From Onthophagus taurus (taxonomy: Eukaryota; Arthropoda; Insecta; Coleoptera; Scarabaeidae), in assembly GCF_036711975.1 (NCBI RefSeq), contig NC_091972.1:18109001-18173000 (forward strand): 64,000 nucleotides of DNA. The letters run 5' to 3'. Below the pieces are notes generated by a model. That model saw only the letters and a list, made by a program, of their open reading frames with translations. It had not been told where the DNA came from and did not search any database. Positions 35,401 through 46,989 of the stretch are shown in pieces. The position numbers were made by a program, and so were the translations under genes. Within the stretch, counting starts at the first letter, position 1. The number at the start of each line of letters is the position of its first letter.

Positions 35401-38400
35401 TTGTCCAGGAGTTTACTTCAGTAGAAAATGTGGAAGACTTGCGAAATCGTATCTTCTGCTTCACTGCTTCAATAAGAAACGATCGTGGTGTTTTCGAAAG
35501 GGTTCGGCGGTCAATGAGGAGAAGCTTGGATGCTTGTATCTTAGCTGGAGGTGGTCATTTTCAACAGTTATTGTAAATTAGGAAGCTTATATTTGTAATT
35601 TTTAGTAATAAAATGTTGAAATCTTTGTTTATGCTGTATCTTCGAAGTAAATCGTGTTTTCAAAAATTATCAACGTATAAAAAATATTCTTAGAATAGTC
35701 CAAAGAATAACCATAACTCATTGAATTTTCATGTTTAATAAACACTCTGTATATTTATATAAAAATGAAAAAATAAATGCGTCAATTTTACGCAGACTAT
35801 CTTTCTAGGGTTAAATTCCTACAGTTTTTTTTGTAGCTATACCATCAATCAAAGACTTCAAAATAGGAAGCTGAAGGAAGTCATTCGTGTGAAAATCGTC
35901 GAGATTTCTCTGGTAAAAATGCGAGAAAATTTGAGTATAGGTCATTTCCAGTTAATTTAATTTTATATGAATATGGGGATTATTTAATTTTTTAATTTCC
36001 CTTGAGTGTACCAACTCATAATAACTTTTAATCATACATCCAAATGTACATTCTCTTCGTTTTATGGGGTGCTTTATGAGTATTTAAAATATATTTTTAG
36101 GGTCTAATTTATTTCTTTAAATTGCACAAAAAAGTTTTCTTTCTTTACACACGTTCAGCTCGTAATAGTAACCAGATCAACCACCCGATGGCAGAGCGAG
36201 CACCGTTCAACCAAGTGTGCTACTCAACGCGCTCCTCGGTATTGTTCGTTATTCCCCCTTTATGTGTGGGTGGACCGTGACCGGTGAGAATGTAGGGGGA
36301 TCCCTTCACGATATTACTCCTTATGTTAGAGCTCCATAAGGAAATTTGAACGAAGGAAGGTTGTGGTTTACCGTGTAAGGGGATGAGCGACGAAGGGCGC
36401 CCCCTTCCCTTTGAAACTAACGGGGGGAATGCATTAGCGCCGAGCTTTTAGTACCGTCGAGTGCAAAATGTGTTGCCTATAAAATGTACGTTATGAATTT
36501 TTATGTCGCGGGGACGAAGAACGCCCCTTTTGTCCGGCCCCCACATCATCGGTTAATGCGATTTTACTTTCATGGTGTAAGGGAAAATCGTAAGATCTAA
36601 AAATGTTTGTAACAACATTAATTTTTGTAAAATAATAATCCTATTTTTGTATTCAAACGTCCTATTAATTGTTAAATTAAATTGTTAAATCCTATTAATT
36701 GTTAATATTACAAATACAAATGTGTTTAATAATCCTATTTTGTATAAAATATATATTACAAAAAAATTAAAGCTTTTTATTGTTGGTTAAACCCCGTTTT
36801 TTTTTCATCCAATTTTTTGCAATTTCACATAAAATCCTTATTATAGGTAGATATTTTTTTGTCGACGTTTTTTTATTCCCATTGTCCGAAAATAACACAT
36901 GTAAAAAAAGAGGCCTCCATTACATTAACGCCGGACCGGTTGTTTGTTTATCCGTTATTAATGCGTGGCGTTTTCCATTCGACGTTTAAGCTAAACAAAC
37001 GCGATGATCAAACGCAAACAAAACGAGGGACCCATCTCGCGAAATTGGTCTGTGTCTGGGAAAGCTCAAAGCGAGCCAGCCGAACTGCGACGAACGGAGT
37101 CAATCGCCTACGCAAACATCAAACGTCCGTCAATTCCAGTTGCAGGGTAGAGAGCGGAGATAGGGGGCAAAGTTTCAATCCATTCGATGATTCCTCGTCA
37201 TCGTTTATGAGTGTGACTTTAACATTATCGTTCCCAACATACATGTATGAAAGGGTGATGGCGCCCTAGATGACGTTTCCTTTTTTCCATAAATTGGACC
37301 TATTTAGAGTGTTTAGTTGCGTTACATTAAACGCGAAATATAAAGAAATCTTTTAAGGGTGGCTTTATTGGAATGATTTTGAGTGGAAGGATATAAAATG
37401 TTGCGGGAATCCCAACCTGATTAATATAACAACATAAAATTAAAATTTTATAAATTTATATATCAGTATTTTCATTTACAAATAATAAGGTCGATGTTTC
37501 AATTACGAAAATTGAATTAAAATTTCAATAGCGCACAGTAAATTTTAATTTCGCCTCTTGTTACCCTTCCCCACAGTTGTTATAAACATCACCCAAATTG
37601 ATTACCCAATTTCCAATTAGGTTGTTCAATTTATCGCAACACATTTTTTTGGGCGCAAAAATCGGTTCATAAAATTTTGTTGGAAAGCGGAGAGAAATTC
37701 TTATTTTTTACAAAGACAAGAATAATAGAATTTGATAACCATCCTAAAAATAATATAAAAGATAAACCGCGATGACAGATTGAAAGAGGTGGATGAGGAG
37801 GAGGAGGATCGAGTTCTGGGGAACCTTCGAGCTGAAAGTGCGGCGCAGCACGAGAAAATGGGCGCACGGTCCATTAGAGCGAATCTTTAATAATGCGCGC
37901 TGGTGGCAGTAATCTGGAAGTCGATAAGCGGGGCCGGCAGCGGGATTCTCGGAATCTCTCAAGAATAAAAGGGCATAAACATCAATCAAAGACGTGGCCG
38001 TCGTTGGCCTACACACACGTGATAAGCGAGAGGTAGATTCCAATTGGGGGCGGGATGAAAGAATCTTTTTCGTCTACCAACCACGTTACAGCCATTCCCA
38101 CATTCTTATAACATATTTGTGTTTTAATAAAGTAAAACGTCCATGTAACGGATTAATGTGACTCCGTTATAGCCAAAAGTATGAAAATTTTTTTACTTTA
38201 AACTGTTTAAATGAATAATTTTAACATACACAAATTCGAACAGCTATTATTTAACCTTTGCGTTCTTGTTAACAATACAAAAAGAGCAGAAAACTGAACT
38301 ACCTGCATCCTCCGCTTGGATTCAGATGACAAACATGAACTATAGACTACACTACAATAATTGAAATTTGATAAAACTAGATTATCACACAGTAAACGCC

Positions 38401-41400
38401 TGAGCCCAACGGACAAAACTTTACGGCATGAATACAAACGTTTCATAGCACCATAAGCTGGACCAAACAGAACGCCAACATGATTACCAAAGTTCAATTT
38501 ATCATCACACTATTGACCCAACCCCGAGACTCTTAGCTATATTACAAAAATGTATTGGCCTATCCATAACAGTAACATTGACTCGAGCACTATCAACAAA
38601 CCAACCACTCCCCTTTGTAAATATAATACCTTGAGTCTTGTCAGGTTTAATTTGGAAACTATGATTAGTAATTTCCGTGCACAAAGCAACCAATTCGTCA
38701 GTAATAATACGGCATGCCGAAGGGAGATAATTTGGTTTAAAACTGTGATATAATTGCGTATCATCCGCATAAAGATAGTAAAAACAATGCTTTAATTTAG
38801 AAATAAGTTGCAAGTGTAAATAGCAAATAAGACTGGTCCAAGAATAGACCCTGTGGAACACCTGATGAGCAAAATACACGACTAGATTTCACTGAATTCA
38901 AGTATATCAAAGGCATTGGTGAAATCAAAGCTCTTAACACATCATCAGTCAAATCTAGAAGCGCAGTGGTACAACTAAACTATTTTCTAAAACTATACTG
39001 TTTAGGTGGTAGTATACAATGCGCTTCTAAATAAGACTGAAGCTAGAAACAAGCTTCTCCAATAACTTCGATAACACTGGCAGCTTTGTCATAGGCATTA
39101 GATCCTTATATGTATTAACTGGAACTACTTTGGGAATGGGAGTAACATAACCGTACTTCCAGGAGTTTGGGAATACTAATTGAGTAAGACAAAAATTGTA
39201 CTGATGGCCAAGTATATCAAGAATACGGGGACAACACAAACGTAACATCTGTGGATCTCATATTTAATAAAATGCCCTGAATGTGATCAGTAGATACTTC
39301 ATGAAAAGCCATTGTTGGTGAGTCAGAACGCATTCTCTTACCATTACACTTTCTCATTATACTTAATGGACGAAATTGAAGTCCTACAAATAATTTAAGT
39401 AACACAACGGCAACGGGTGAAGATGAAATACCTACGAGCGTGCTAAATCATTCTGCGAGTTACTTGGTTGCAAACCACTAATGCATTTAATAAACACATC
39501 CTTCACTGACGGCCGTTTTTCGGATGAGTTGAAAAAGACAGTAATAATCCTAATCTATAAAAAAGGAGACAAGTCCTGCTATGATAACTATCGTCCAATA
39601 GCACTCATATTCAATCTTGCAAAAATTTATGAGAAGCTTGTACACAACAGAATTATAAATTATTTAAACAAATATATTACATGAGTAACATGAGATTCAA
39701 AATGGTTTTCGGAAGGCTTGCGATGTTTCAACTGTTGAAAATATTATCTTGGGATTAAATGGAAAACAGGCCACAACAGCATTGTTCATGAATCTTACAA
39801 AACCCTTTGATAGTGTACATCATTCAATCCTTTTGATCAAGTTGAAGAGACTTGGTTTTAGAGGTGTTAGCTTGTCATGGATGAAATCTTGTCTATCAGG
39901 GAGGTTACAATGTGTAGTTGCCCACAATGAACAGGGAATAGAAATAAGATCAGCTTGGAGGGAAGTCAAGCTGGAAGTACCTCAGGGTTCCATATTTTGT
40001 CCTCTATTGCTCCTCCTGTACGCGAATGACTTACCACGTATAACGAACAACATTACGATAATGTTTGCGGATGACACAACGATCGTGGCGAGGTGTAGCA
40101 CTGATTATGAAATTGAAAATTGTTAATTATCACTTATGCTCTGACCAGATCAAGGCGAGGTATCGGGATACTGAGATAGCCAGTGTTGAAGAGATTTCGT
40201 TTCTGGGTTGGAAAATGGATCCTGCACTGTCTTGGACTAATCATATTGATTTCCTTGCTGGCAAGATCAGTCATTTCTCATATGCCATTCGGATTATTTC
40301 CTCATCAGCTGACATTGAGGCAGCATTAAATGCCTATTATGCATATGTTCATTCGTTGCTAAGACATGGAGTTGTCTTTTAGGGCCGTGGTGTTGGTATA
40401 GATAGAATCTTCATACTACAGAAGAGGTGTGTAAGAGCAATCTTTGGTCTAAAAAATACTGATAGCTGTAGAAGTTACTTTAAAGACTATAAAATACTTG
40501 TATGCAATTCATATTCTGGAATGTGCCGTATTGGTTAATAAGAATTATTTTGAATTTTTCAAAAAAATATGAAACATCACATCCTCGAGACACACGCGCG
40601 AGGGAGAACTGCTATCTGGTGCCACCAAAAACGCATCTTACTAAGATTCAGAAGACGGCTCTGTACCAGAGTATCAAGATATACAATCACATTTCGGAGG
40701 GTACAAGGATCCTGCCAGTTCCAAGATTCCGGAGAAGACAGAGCTATTGTCACGGAAAATCCGATGTATACCATTGACATGTTTTGCAATTTAATGTTTG
40801 AATTCAATTTGTATTGAATTGACGCACTCTACACTTTTTTGGTAAAATGGAGGAATAAAGTATTATTATTGTAATACTCCAAACGATCAACGTCGGGAGA
40901 AACCAAGGTATCCTTTATAGAGTTACTGAAAAATGCGTTAATATTATCGGGATCTGATAAATGTGGAGGCATGCTAACAATGGAAGATTTCAAAACATTA
41001 AACTTTTTAAGATTTCTTCACATATCTCTAGAATTAGCAACAACTAAGTTTTTTTTCAAAGAAAGACTTTTTCTCCTTATGAATGGCACCTGTAACGTAA
41101 TTGCGAAGCGATTTGTAATACTGAAAAGTTCCTTGATTTCAGTTTCTATTATATTTATTAAAAGCATCATTCCTTAATTTCATCATTTGTTTGATGAAAA
41201 TCAAATAAAGTTAGCAATACATCGGTAAAACAGTTGAGCTTGTCGTTAATATCTTCAAAATCATAAACAGCCTCTGAGTTCATTAAATCGAGATCTCTGA
41301 CAAATTTATTCATATCAGTAGCAAGCAAATCATGGAAGCTAATAAGTTTGGCCTCAGGTTTAGCACTTGTAGGAATTAACAATTGACATAGACTAACAAA

Positions 41401-44400
41401 TGATCTGAGACCATAATATCCTCAGTATCACAAATAAGAAAGAGGTAACTTTTTAGATATAATAATAATGTCAATTAGGGTCTCAGAGCAATCAACAATC
41501 CGAGTCGGTTGGTCAATAATATGCCATAAATTAAAAGCATCCAAAGTAGAGATCAAGGCATCAACAGAAGATCAAGTGGCCAAAAGGTTAATATTAATAT
41601 CGCCCAAGATATTAGATAAGGGTTTAGCAGTACGTCTCTTAAGACGGCTAAACCCGAACGTTTCTAGTTCTAGGTCTAGTATTAATTATACTCTTAATTC
41701 AATAAAAATATACAACAATCTAGCGCTGAATAACAATTAAAACTACAACTAACCCTAGAACTAGAAATATTTGGGTTTAGCCGTACGTCTGAAGACGTTA
41801 GTTCTAGTTTTAGTTCAATAAAAATATGTAACAACCTAGCGTTATCTAGTGCTCCTTAGTGTTATCTTGCAACATTCGGCTTTAGTCGTTCGTCTCTTAA
41901 GACGGCTAAACCCGAATATTTCTAGTTCTACGACTTGTGTTAGTTCTAGTGACAGTGCTAGGTTATAGGTTATATATTTTTTGAACTAAAACCGTTCGTC
42001 TCTTAACAAGTTAACTGCCATGTGAAGCTCGTATGCCTCACACAACTAAACCCGAATATCTGCTAGAGCTATCTCAATACATAGGTTGATAATCATAGTC
42101 TAGTGCACTAAAATCCGTTTTAACCCAATGAAAAGTTATTGTGTTTCAGAATACAAAGGTACGTTTCTGCAACATTTTCTTCTCGCGCATTTCAATAAAA
42201 CAACAAAAGTAAATTGAAATATTTATTTTAGTTTCATGACACAAAATGAAAAGTAATCCATTGCTTTAGAACAATGTAAGAAAGTGAAAAGAGATATAAT
42301 TCACTGTTTTAGAACATAGTCATGGTTTTCACAAAAGCATATTACACTGCACGCATGTTTTTCGTACTGGCAACATGTCTATCTAGAGTGAGGTGTTTTT
42401 CTTTTTTTAAATTCGGCAGCTCTTTCTCTATCTGCCGCTATTTTGCTATTTTCTGCAACTTGCTCCCTAAAGTCAGTGATTGATAAATTTTTAGCCGTTA
42501 CAGCTTTGAACATTAAAAATGCGTTTACAATAGCTGATCCTAGAAGCAGTTCAACTAGGTTTTTCTGTGCCACTGTACCCACTTCTTCAAATTATGCGAA
42601 TAGGCTTTTATTTGATCGGATAAGTCAATAAAAGCTTTGGATTTATTATATTTCACGACATCATCTGGCTTATCTACTTTAGAACTTCGTCCAGACTTGA
42701 CTGTAATCATACGGCCAACATGCTTTGTAGAAAGGACTATAACGTCGCGTTTGTTGTGCCACTTTGTAACTGCAATTCCTGTATTGGTCTCCATAGAAAC
42801 ACTTTTACCTTTTTTTAGACGTTTTTGTATGACTTCCTTGGTGTTTTTCCGATTCTTTCTCAAAGTGCCAACTAGATGAGTGTTTCTTTCTAGCAACTTT
42901 TGCGCTAGATCCACACTCGTACAGTAATTGTCAACATAGACGGTTCTACTGCAATCCAGAAGTGACACAAGTTCATGACAACATCAGTGGAGAATGGGAA
43001 AGTCAAATGTGTAGCCATCTTCCGTGCACAGTTTGAATCCGAATTTATGCCTCTTGTTTTTTTTATGTATTAGTCAGCCACGAAATGGTACTAAACTTTC
43101 ATCGATGCATATCTGTTCTTTAGGAATGCAATAGCCTTTGAAATTAGTTGTCACCGATTCAATAACTGGCCTAAGTTTATACAGTCTATCAGAAACATCT
43201 GCATTTTCTGCATCGGTTTCGTGACATGACATTACTAACTTTATGTGAATATATTGTTTTGTTTATCAATAACTGGATACGAAATAAACTCATCCGAAGC
43301 TGCAACAATTTCATTTCCTGATAGTTAGAGTCATTCCATTTGTTTATCTTAGAAGGGCGACGATTTTCAGCGATTTTCTGAGAAGCATTATGATTAGTTT
43401 CGTTAACCATGAGTTCCATAAGATCATCCATGAACAAATTTAAAAATCAACCGAGATTGTTCAACAATACTGTCAAATACCTAATAATTCAAAAGAAGGT
43501 AATTCCTTCAAATACCTTCCAATCACGTTAAACCATAGCAGAAGAACTGCATTTGTAGTTAAAGTTTCGTTTTCCTCGTCTGAAGAATCATCTATTCGAG
43601 AATGATTTACAACATCTGTAGAATCTTCGATGTGTATCTTTCTAGAACTTGACGAAGTTGAAGGAACAGCAGGAGAAACAACTCTTGTGACCTGCTGAGT
43701 TTTCTTCTTTCTCTAGATTAGTTTTACATTATCTGAAGATGATGGACTCCCAGCTTTACTCAGCACATACTGTTCGTCTTCAGATGAGCCTATAAACTTT
43801 TCATTCTCTTCGTCTGATAAGAGTTTATCCAAAAGACGCTATAAGGTTGTCTCTTCTTTTTGGTATTCAACCATATTACTAAAACAATCAAATATTAAAA
43901 TTTTTGTTAGAAACTTTTACATATACAGGCTATTGGCACTATTCTCTATTTTCAGCAGACTCACTTACCAAACAGTGAAAACTAAATGAGGTTAGGTCAG
44001 AAATATGTGAAGCACGCAAACAACCCTCCGAGTTTATTAATGTACAAGGAATAGAGCAACTTAGGGAATAACCCGAGTTGGACTCTATCTATGAGTGCTA
44101 ATATTTATATTTAAATGTACTGATATATTAATATAACCGTTATATCGAGGTTTTACTGTATTAATCTATTTAAATCGTTATTTATGTAACGAGTATTTAT
44201 GGTTTTCTTATTTGAGGTATGTTTTAAGAGTTAAAACTAAATAAGAAATATTTCAACTTGAGAACTGCAATCAAAAAACCAAATTCTAAATCAACTTCTT
44301 TTTTTCTAGGGAATTGAGGAAAATCAAGATATCCCACCATCAGATCCATTATGCACAGCTTTAATGCAACTTCTAGCAACAGTATTGCGAAACGTTCCAA

Positions 44401-44437
44401 AAGAATCAAATGGAAATCGAATACAAGACGTCGTTAG
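26414..44437 (+). CDS. SCAPER: S phase cyclin A-associated protein in the ER (SCAPER), 5' part
   Basis: Coding exons 26414-26507, 26572-26759, 27414-30793, 30849-30981 and 44310-44437 all have GT-AG junctions and compatible phases. They give about 1307 residues, and the gene continues beyond. The N-terminus has [26 protein letters not shown] and [10 protein letters not shown]...RPTSLAWDI, matching the conserved SCAPER N-terminal domain. A Ser/Thr/Lys-rich disordered stretch follows, then a long Glu/Arg/Gln coiled coil (about 785-1018). A C2H2 finger ([11 protein letters not shown]...SHLRGRLH) begins near residue 1042. From the family, SCAPER binds cyclin A/Cdk2, sits at the endoplasmic reticulum and affects cell-cycle timing and cilia. 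Exon 3 is very large (3.4 kb). Introns 4 (13.3 kb) and 5 (>19.5 kb) are full of transposons. Later exons were not found. Confidence 0.93.
26913..27431. repeat. 173-bp triplication carrying the exon-3 splice acceptor
   Basis: Three near-identical units begin AACTATTTTGATATAACA at 26913, 27086 and 27259. The first two end in TTTTAG followed by GTTGTTGAAATTTA (27070 and 27243). The real exon 3 starts with the same word at 27414. Each unit therefore copies the branch region, polypyrimidine tract, acceptor and the first bases of the exon. Confidence 0.92.
31380..31810. mobile_element. inverted-repeat element in SCAPER intron 4
   Basis: GTTCGGCAGGTATCAACAGTTG (about 31396) returns inverted at about 31785-31805 with a few changes, and TCAGCTAG/GAACG pieces inside also match inverted. 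It looks like a non-autonomous fold-back element; exact ends and target duplication were not resolved. Confidence 0.45.
31960..32650 (+). pseudogene. RTE-type LINE reverse transcriptase, 3' fragment
   Basis: The + strand reads [15 protein letters not shown] and [14 protein letters not shown], the palm motif of LINE reverse transcriptase. After frameshifts a C-terminal [12 protein letters not shown]...GQLATN segment like those that end RTE-related ORFs follows. It is broken by several frame changes. Confidence 0.75.
32651..33232. other. SCAPER intron 4 DNA without recognised features
   Basis: AT-rich, with a GGTTGGGTTAGGTTGG stretch near 32916-32936. No domain or repeat ends were recognised. 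Confidence 0.45.
33233..35750 (+). mobile_element. mariner-like element, interrupted by a Tc1-like insertion
   Basis: The ends are inverted repeats of about 75 bases sharing GGTTATTCTTTGG and CTATTCTAAGAATATTTT, next to TA on both sides. The + strand encodes a decayed transposase in pieces: helix-turn-helix (33754-33945), [11 protein letters not shown] (34038-34070), [16 protein letters not shown] (34180-34230), HDGALA and [17 protein letters not shown] (34311-34460), then, after the nested insert, [11 protein letters not shown] and [19 protein letters not shown] (35425-35576). Removing the insert and one TA restores the frame across the site. Frameshifts elsewhere make it inactive. Confidence 0.85.
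34488..35413 (-). mobile_element. Tc1-like element nested in the mariner copy
   Basis: Terminal inverted repeats AACTCCTGGACAAAATTAAC lie at both ends, with TA duplicated at 34486-34487 and 35414-35415. The minus-strand frame 34584-35237 (217 residues) starts with a helix-turn-helix region ([27 protein letters not shown]) and continues [29 protein letters not shown] (first catalytic Asp) and [11 protein letters not shown]. The later catalytic part is missing, so it is a deletion derivative with one long open frame, hence fairly young. Confidence 0.88.
35751..38206. other. SCAPER intron 4 with GC-richer islands
   Basis: Mostly AT-rich, but 36140-36560, 36900-37270 and 37790-38060 are clearly GC-richer and contain many CpGs. 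Short frames there (for example 36859-37269) show no domain and no splice pattern. The islands may be regulatory DNA or remnants of a low-copy element; neither is shown. Confidence 0.4.
38207..39410 (-). pseudogene. jockey-like LINE, reverse transcriptase part
   Basis: From 39250 down to 38207 the minus strand encodes, in broken frames, [19 protein letters not shown] and [12 protein letters not shown] (finger region), [13 protein letters not shown] (palm, catalytic YADD) and a C-terminal [18 protein letters not shown] segment. Its 5' part lies on the other side of the next element. It carries many frame changes and is inactive. Confidence 0.78.
39420..40870 (+). pseudogene. second jockey-like LINE inserted in opposite orientation
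   Basis: On the + strand: [20 protein letters not shown] and [20 protein letters not shown] (39534-39655), [16 protein letters not shown] and [20 protein letters not shown] (39788-40035), [11 protein letters not shown] (40062-40094) and a C-terminal region to about 40790. The 3' end runs into TATTATTATTG at about 40860, typical of a target-primed insertion tail. The endonuclease part is missing and there are two or three frame changes. Confidence 0.8.
40880..41600 (-). pseudogene. 5' continuation of the minus-strand LINE
   Basis: Read on the minus strand this stretch resembles the region between the endonuclease and reverse transcriptase of the LINE at 38207-39410 (for example [15 protein letters not shown]-like and [14 protein letters not shown]). 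It is assigned by position and composition as much as by sequence. Confidence 0.5.
41625..42080. repeat. CTAGTTCTAG fold-back repeat, cluster 1
   Basis: Units of the form GGCTAAACCCGAA, TTTCTAGTTCTAGGTCTAG, TGTTAGTTCTAG and CAATAAAAATATACAACAA alternate with their own reverse complements around a TCTTAAGACGGC palindrome. The same family is at 960-1005, 45835-46015, 46990-47725 and 63340-63665. Confidence 0.85.
42379..43875 (-). pseudogene. piggyBac transposase, degraded
   Basis: On the minus strand, in order: an acidic, Ser-rich N-terminus; [17 protein letters not shown] and [11 protein letters not shown] (43437-43190); then [18 protein letters not shown] (second catalytic Asp region), [33 protein letters not shown] (third Asp) and [20 protein letters not shown] with [10 protein letters not shown] (to 42379). 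Four or more frame breaks and stops are present. TTAA ends could not be fixed. It sits in SCAPER intron 4 in antisense orientation. Confidence 0.85.
44025..44163 (-). mobile_element. terminal fragment of a pogo-like element
   Basis: Its end, ACAGTAAAACCTCGATATAA on the minus strand, and the inner block GAGTCCAACTCGGGTTATTC match 63045-63175 in inverted orientation. CAGT...ACCTCGATA ends are common in pogo/Tigger-type elements. Confidence 0.5.
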
Positions 44438-45834
44438 GTGAGTAATCTTCCAAACCCTTTACTTCCGCTATATAGATACTGACAAAATCGTCTAATTTCG
44501 CGTGATAAATTGACATTGATCGATTTCTTTTGATTAGTCGCGAAAATCAGCGGCGTCCACCCCGTCGCCGGGGCCGTCACAATTAATAATGATAAATATT
44601 ATTATTTCCAATGAATTAATAATTAAATAAGAGCCGCCGGCCCCTAACAGTAAAGCATCCCTGTTATTAGGGGGTCGAGCGCGACGCCCTTCCTGATCGA
44701 ATCAATTATTCATGTGAGCTGTCTGTAGTAGTAATACAGGGTTGGACTTTTTTCATATTCATCCCTCCGTGTATAAATTTTTTTCGTAAATTTCTAAAAA
44801 ATGAAATAAATTAATAAAAAAAAAAACATTAAATATGAAAAAGAAAAAAAATTTTAAGTTAGATATATAATTTTTAAAACTTTCTGATAATTTTAGCGGT
44901 TCTATTTCTTTTTTTCATTGTTCCTCTTCTGATAGATATCAATAATGCGATATCTATCCGCGATAAACCTGTCAAAGTGTCATCGGACACGATGCCACAT
45001 GTCGCGCTCTCTTCAACTTGGCCGTATGTCGACCGCGAAATGGGCAACGCACGGTGGAAACGCGTCTCAGTATGTGCACATGTGCTGCGATGGCGGTGGT
45101 AGGTGCCAGTGGTAGGGCCCTCATCGGAGGGGTCGTCAGTTGGGACCGAGCCCTTGTCGATCCTCACTGACATCTGCAAACAATGATAATCCCTCGATTA
45201 TTTTACTTTGATAGCCCACAGCGCAGCGTGATGTTTCAATCAGCGAGTAGTTTATAATTCATTAAAAAAACGTTCTTTTTTTTTGTAATTTTTTACATTC
45301 CTCAATTTGCAAATCAATTTATTAACATTTAAAGTCGGCAAAGTTATTGATGTTGTTGAAACGGTGATTTTAATCTTTAGAATATCCTGAAACTGTATCA
45401 AATAGTTTTACATTAGCAACAGGTTTTGAGACAATTTCAATTTAAGAGATTTAATGAAAGAGAGATTGCTGGAAAATTTTTTGGTGTCTACATCTACGAC
45501 AACTACATTCTTCACATTAATGCAAATACAAATAATTATTAAAATCATGATAAATTGGAGGTACAAAATCTGAAAGAACAATTAATTTTTTTTCTTCCGT
45601 TCTACTATTGACTAAAAATTTGTGGCTAATCTCACTTATCACTTAATCACGATGCGACACAATGTATTCTCACAATATAGAAAGTTTAATATAAAATTAT
45701 TTCTATTTCGGCCACAACACTGATCAGAGTAGATGATCAGCTTCGTAGTTTTGACGAAATGTTTTATGTAGTAAAACGCGAGATGTAACTGATTCATCTC
45801 ATACAGACATAGTTAGCTAATCAGTTCCTAAACT
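44438..45834. other. start of SCAPER intron 5
   Basis: A GC-richer island with many CpGs at 44520-44740 and another at 44930-45240 lie in otherwise AT-rich intron. A 101-codon minus-strand frame at 44874-45179 has no recognisable domain and was not called. Confidence 0.4.
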
Positions 45835-46015
45835 GTGCCGTCTTGAGTGACGCACGGTTAAACCCGAATGTCTCTAATTCTAGATCTAATATTAGTTCTA
45901 GGTTTGGTTTTAGTTATTATTCAGCGTTAGATTGTTGTATATTTGTATCAAACTAAAACTAGAAATAACACTAGATCTAGAACTAGAAACATTCGGGTTT
46001 AGTGAGTACTTTAGA
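45835..46015. repeat. CTAGTTCTAG fold-back repeat, cluster 2
   Basis: One complete inverted pair of the family described at 41625-42080, joined through a TTATTCAGCGTTAGATTGTT centre. Confidence 0.8.
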
Positions 46016-46019
46016 GTTG

Positions 46020-46620
46020 AGTAGTTTAACACAATTAACTGGGAATCAGAACTTGGTAATCGTGATATCAATAACGCTGTTCAAATTGTTTATAACCACG
46101 CTAATGCGTGAATTTGTCGCTTGAAAACTCAAAGCGACCAACGTTTTCTTACTCGGTTTTCACATAATACCATTAAAGTAATTTGAGAGAAAAGGAAGGC
46201 GCAATGTAAATGGAAACATTTTGGTAACTGACTTGACTACCTCACTTTTTCCATTTTAAAGAATCGTGCAAAGTATCTAATTCATCATAATTACATGGAA
46301 TATGTTAGAAGAGCTGAAAGCAATGTCCAATGGCTTTTACTAAGTCTAATTAGCGTACGAATGTCATTCCTTCTACGATATCATGGAGTAGAACTGTTGT
46401 CGGTCACGGTATCGGGGTATGCTTATTGTTCGCAGATTTCTTGTCTTCTGATTTTAGACTTAAAAGCAAAGAATAGACTTGCTTCAACCACTTTTTCAAA
46501 CAGTTTCCCAAATTCTGGCAAAATAAATATGGGGCGGTAATTAGATATAATACCTCGTCCAATGTTTGTTCGGTTTTGGAGAGTTTTCATTTTTATAGTG
46601 TCTGTAAATTTTGATACATT
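46020..46620. pseudogene. rearranged jockey-like LINE fragments
   Basis: The + strand 46040-46320 reads RDINNAVQIVYNHANA, KCKWKHFGN-like and YLTFSILKNRAKYLIHHNYM, a linker typical between endonuclease and reverse transcriptase. The minus strand 46560-46440 reads ISNYRPIFILPEFGKLFEKV, the start of a reverse transcriptase. The two halves are therefore inverted relative to each other. Confidence 0.6.
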
Positions 46621-46793
46621 ATAACTTATATTTTTTAAAATGTTTAATTGTGTATTTCGTGTAACCTTTTTATAAAAACTTTCATTTGACTATAAGTTAA
46701 AATTCTAATTAGGAATTGTTTATTATTTTTTGTTTTTGTATCGGATAACTTATTGAAGGAATGTTTGTAATTGTGATTTCTTGGTCATGCAGA

Positions 46794-46839
46794 TTCGGCT
46801 GATGATGACCTAATAGATTAGGTTGAAACCAGTACCGAG
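46794..46839 (+). ncRNA. hammerhead-ribozyme-like motif
   Basis: CTGATGA (46799-46805) and GAAA (46825-46828) flank a helix II of 46808-46813 with 46818-46823 (6 perfect pairs, loop TAGA). Helix I pairs 46794-46798 with 46835-46839. A minimal helix III is A46828-T46833 and C46829-G46832. The expected cleavage would follow A46834. Short-helix-III hammerheads of this shape are known from Penelope-like retroelements. Against it, an extra T46806 and a G46807-T46824 wobble sit at the base of helix II. Candidate by eye only. Confidence 0.45.
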
Positions 46840-46989
46840 GAATTTAATAAATATAGCAAGAAAGATGTTTTAATGAACATCGTATTGTTTTATTAAAATT
46901 ATGTAATTAACTTGTGAACAATTGGTTGTTCGTGATACAGTATTATTCGGTTCAACCTGTTTCTGTACCGACCTGAGAAAAATAAAAAA

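Noticed and set aside
36859-37269. 136-codon frame in a GC-richer island
   Set aside because: Ser/Arg/Thr composition without domain, signal peptide or splice sites; overlaps another frame. Not called a gene.
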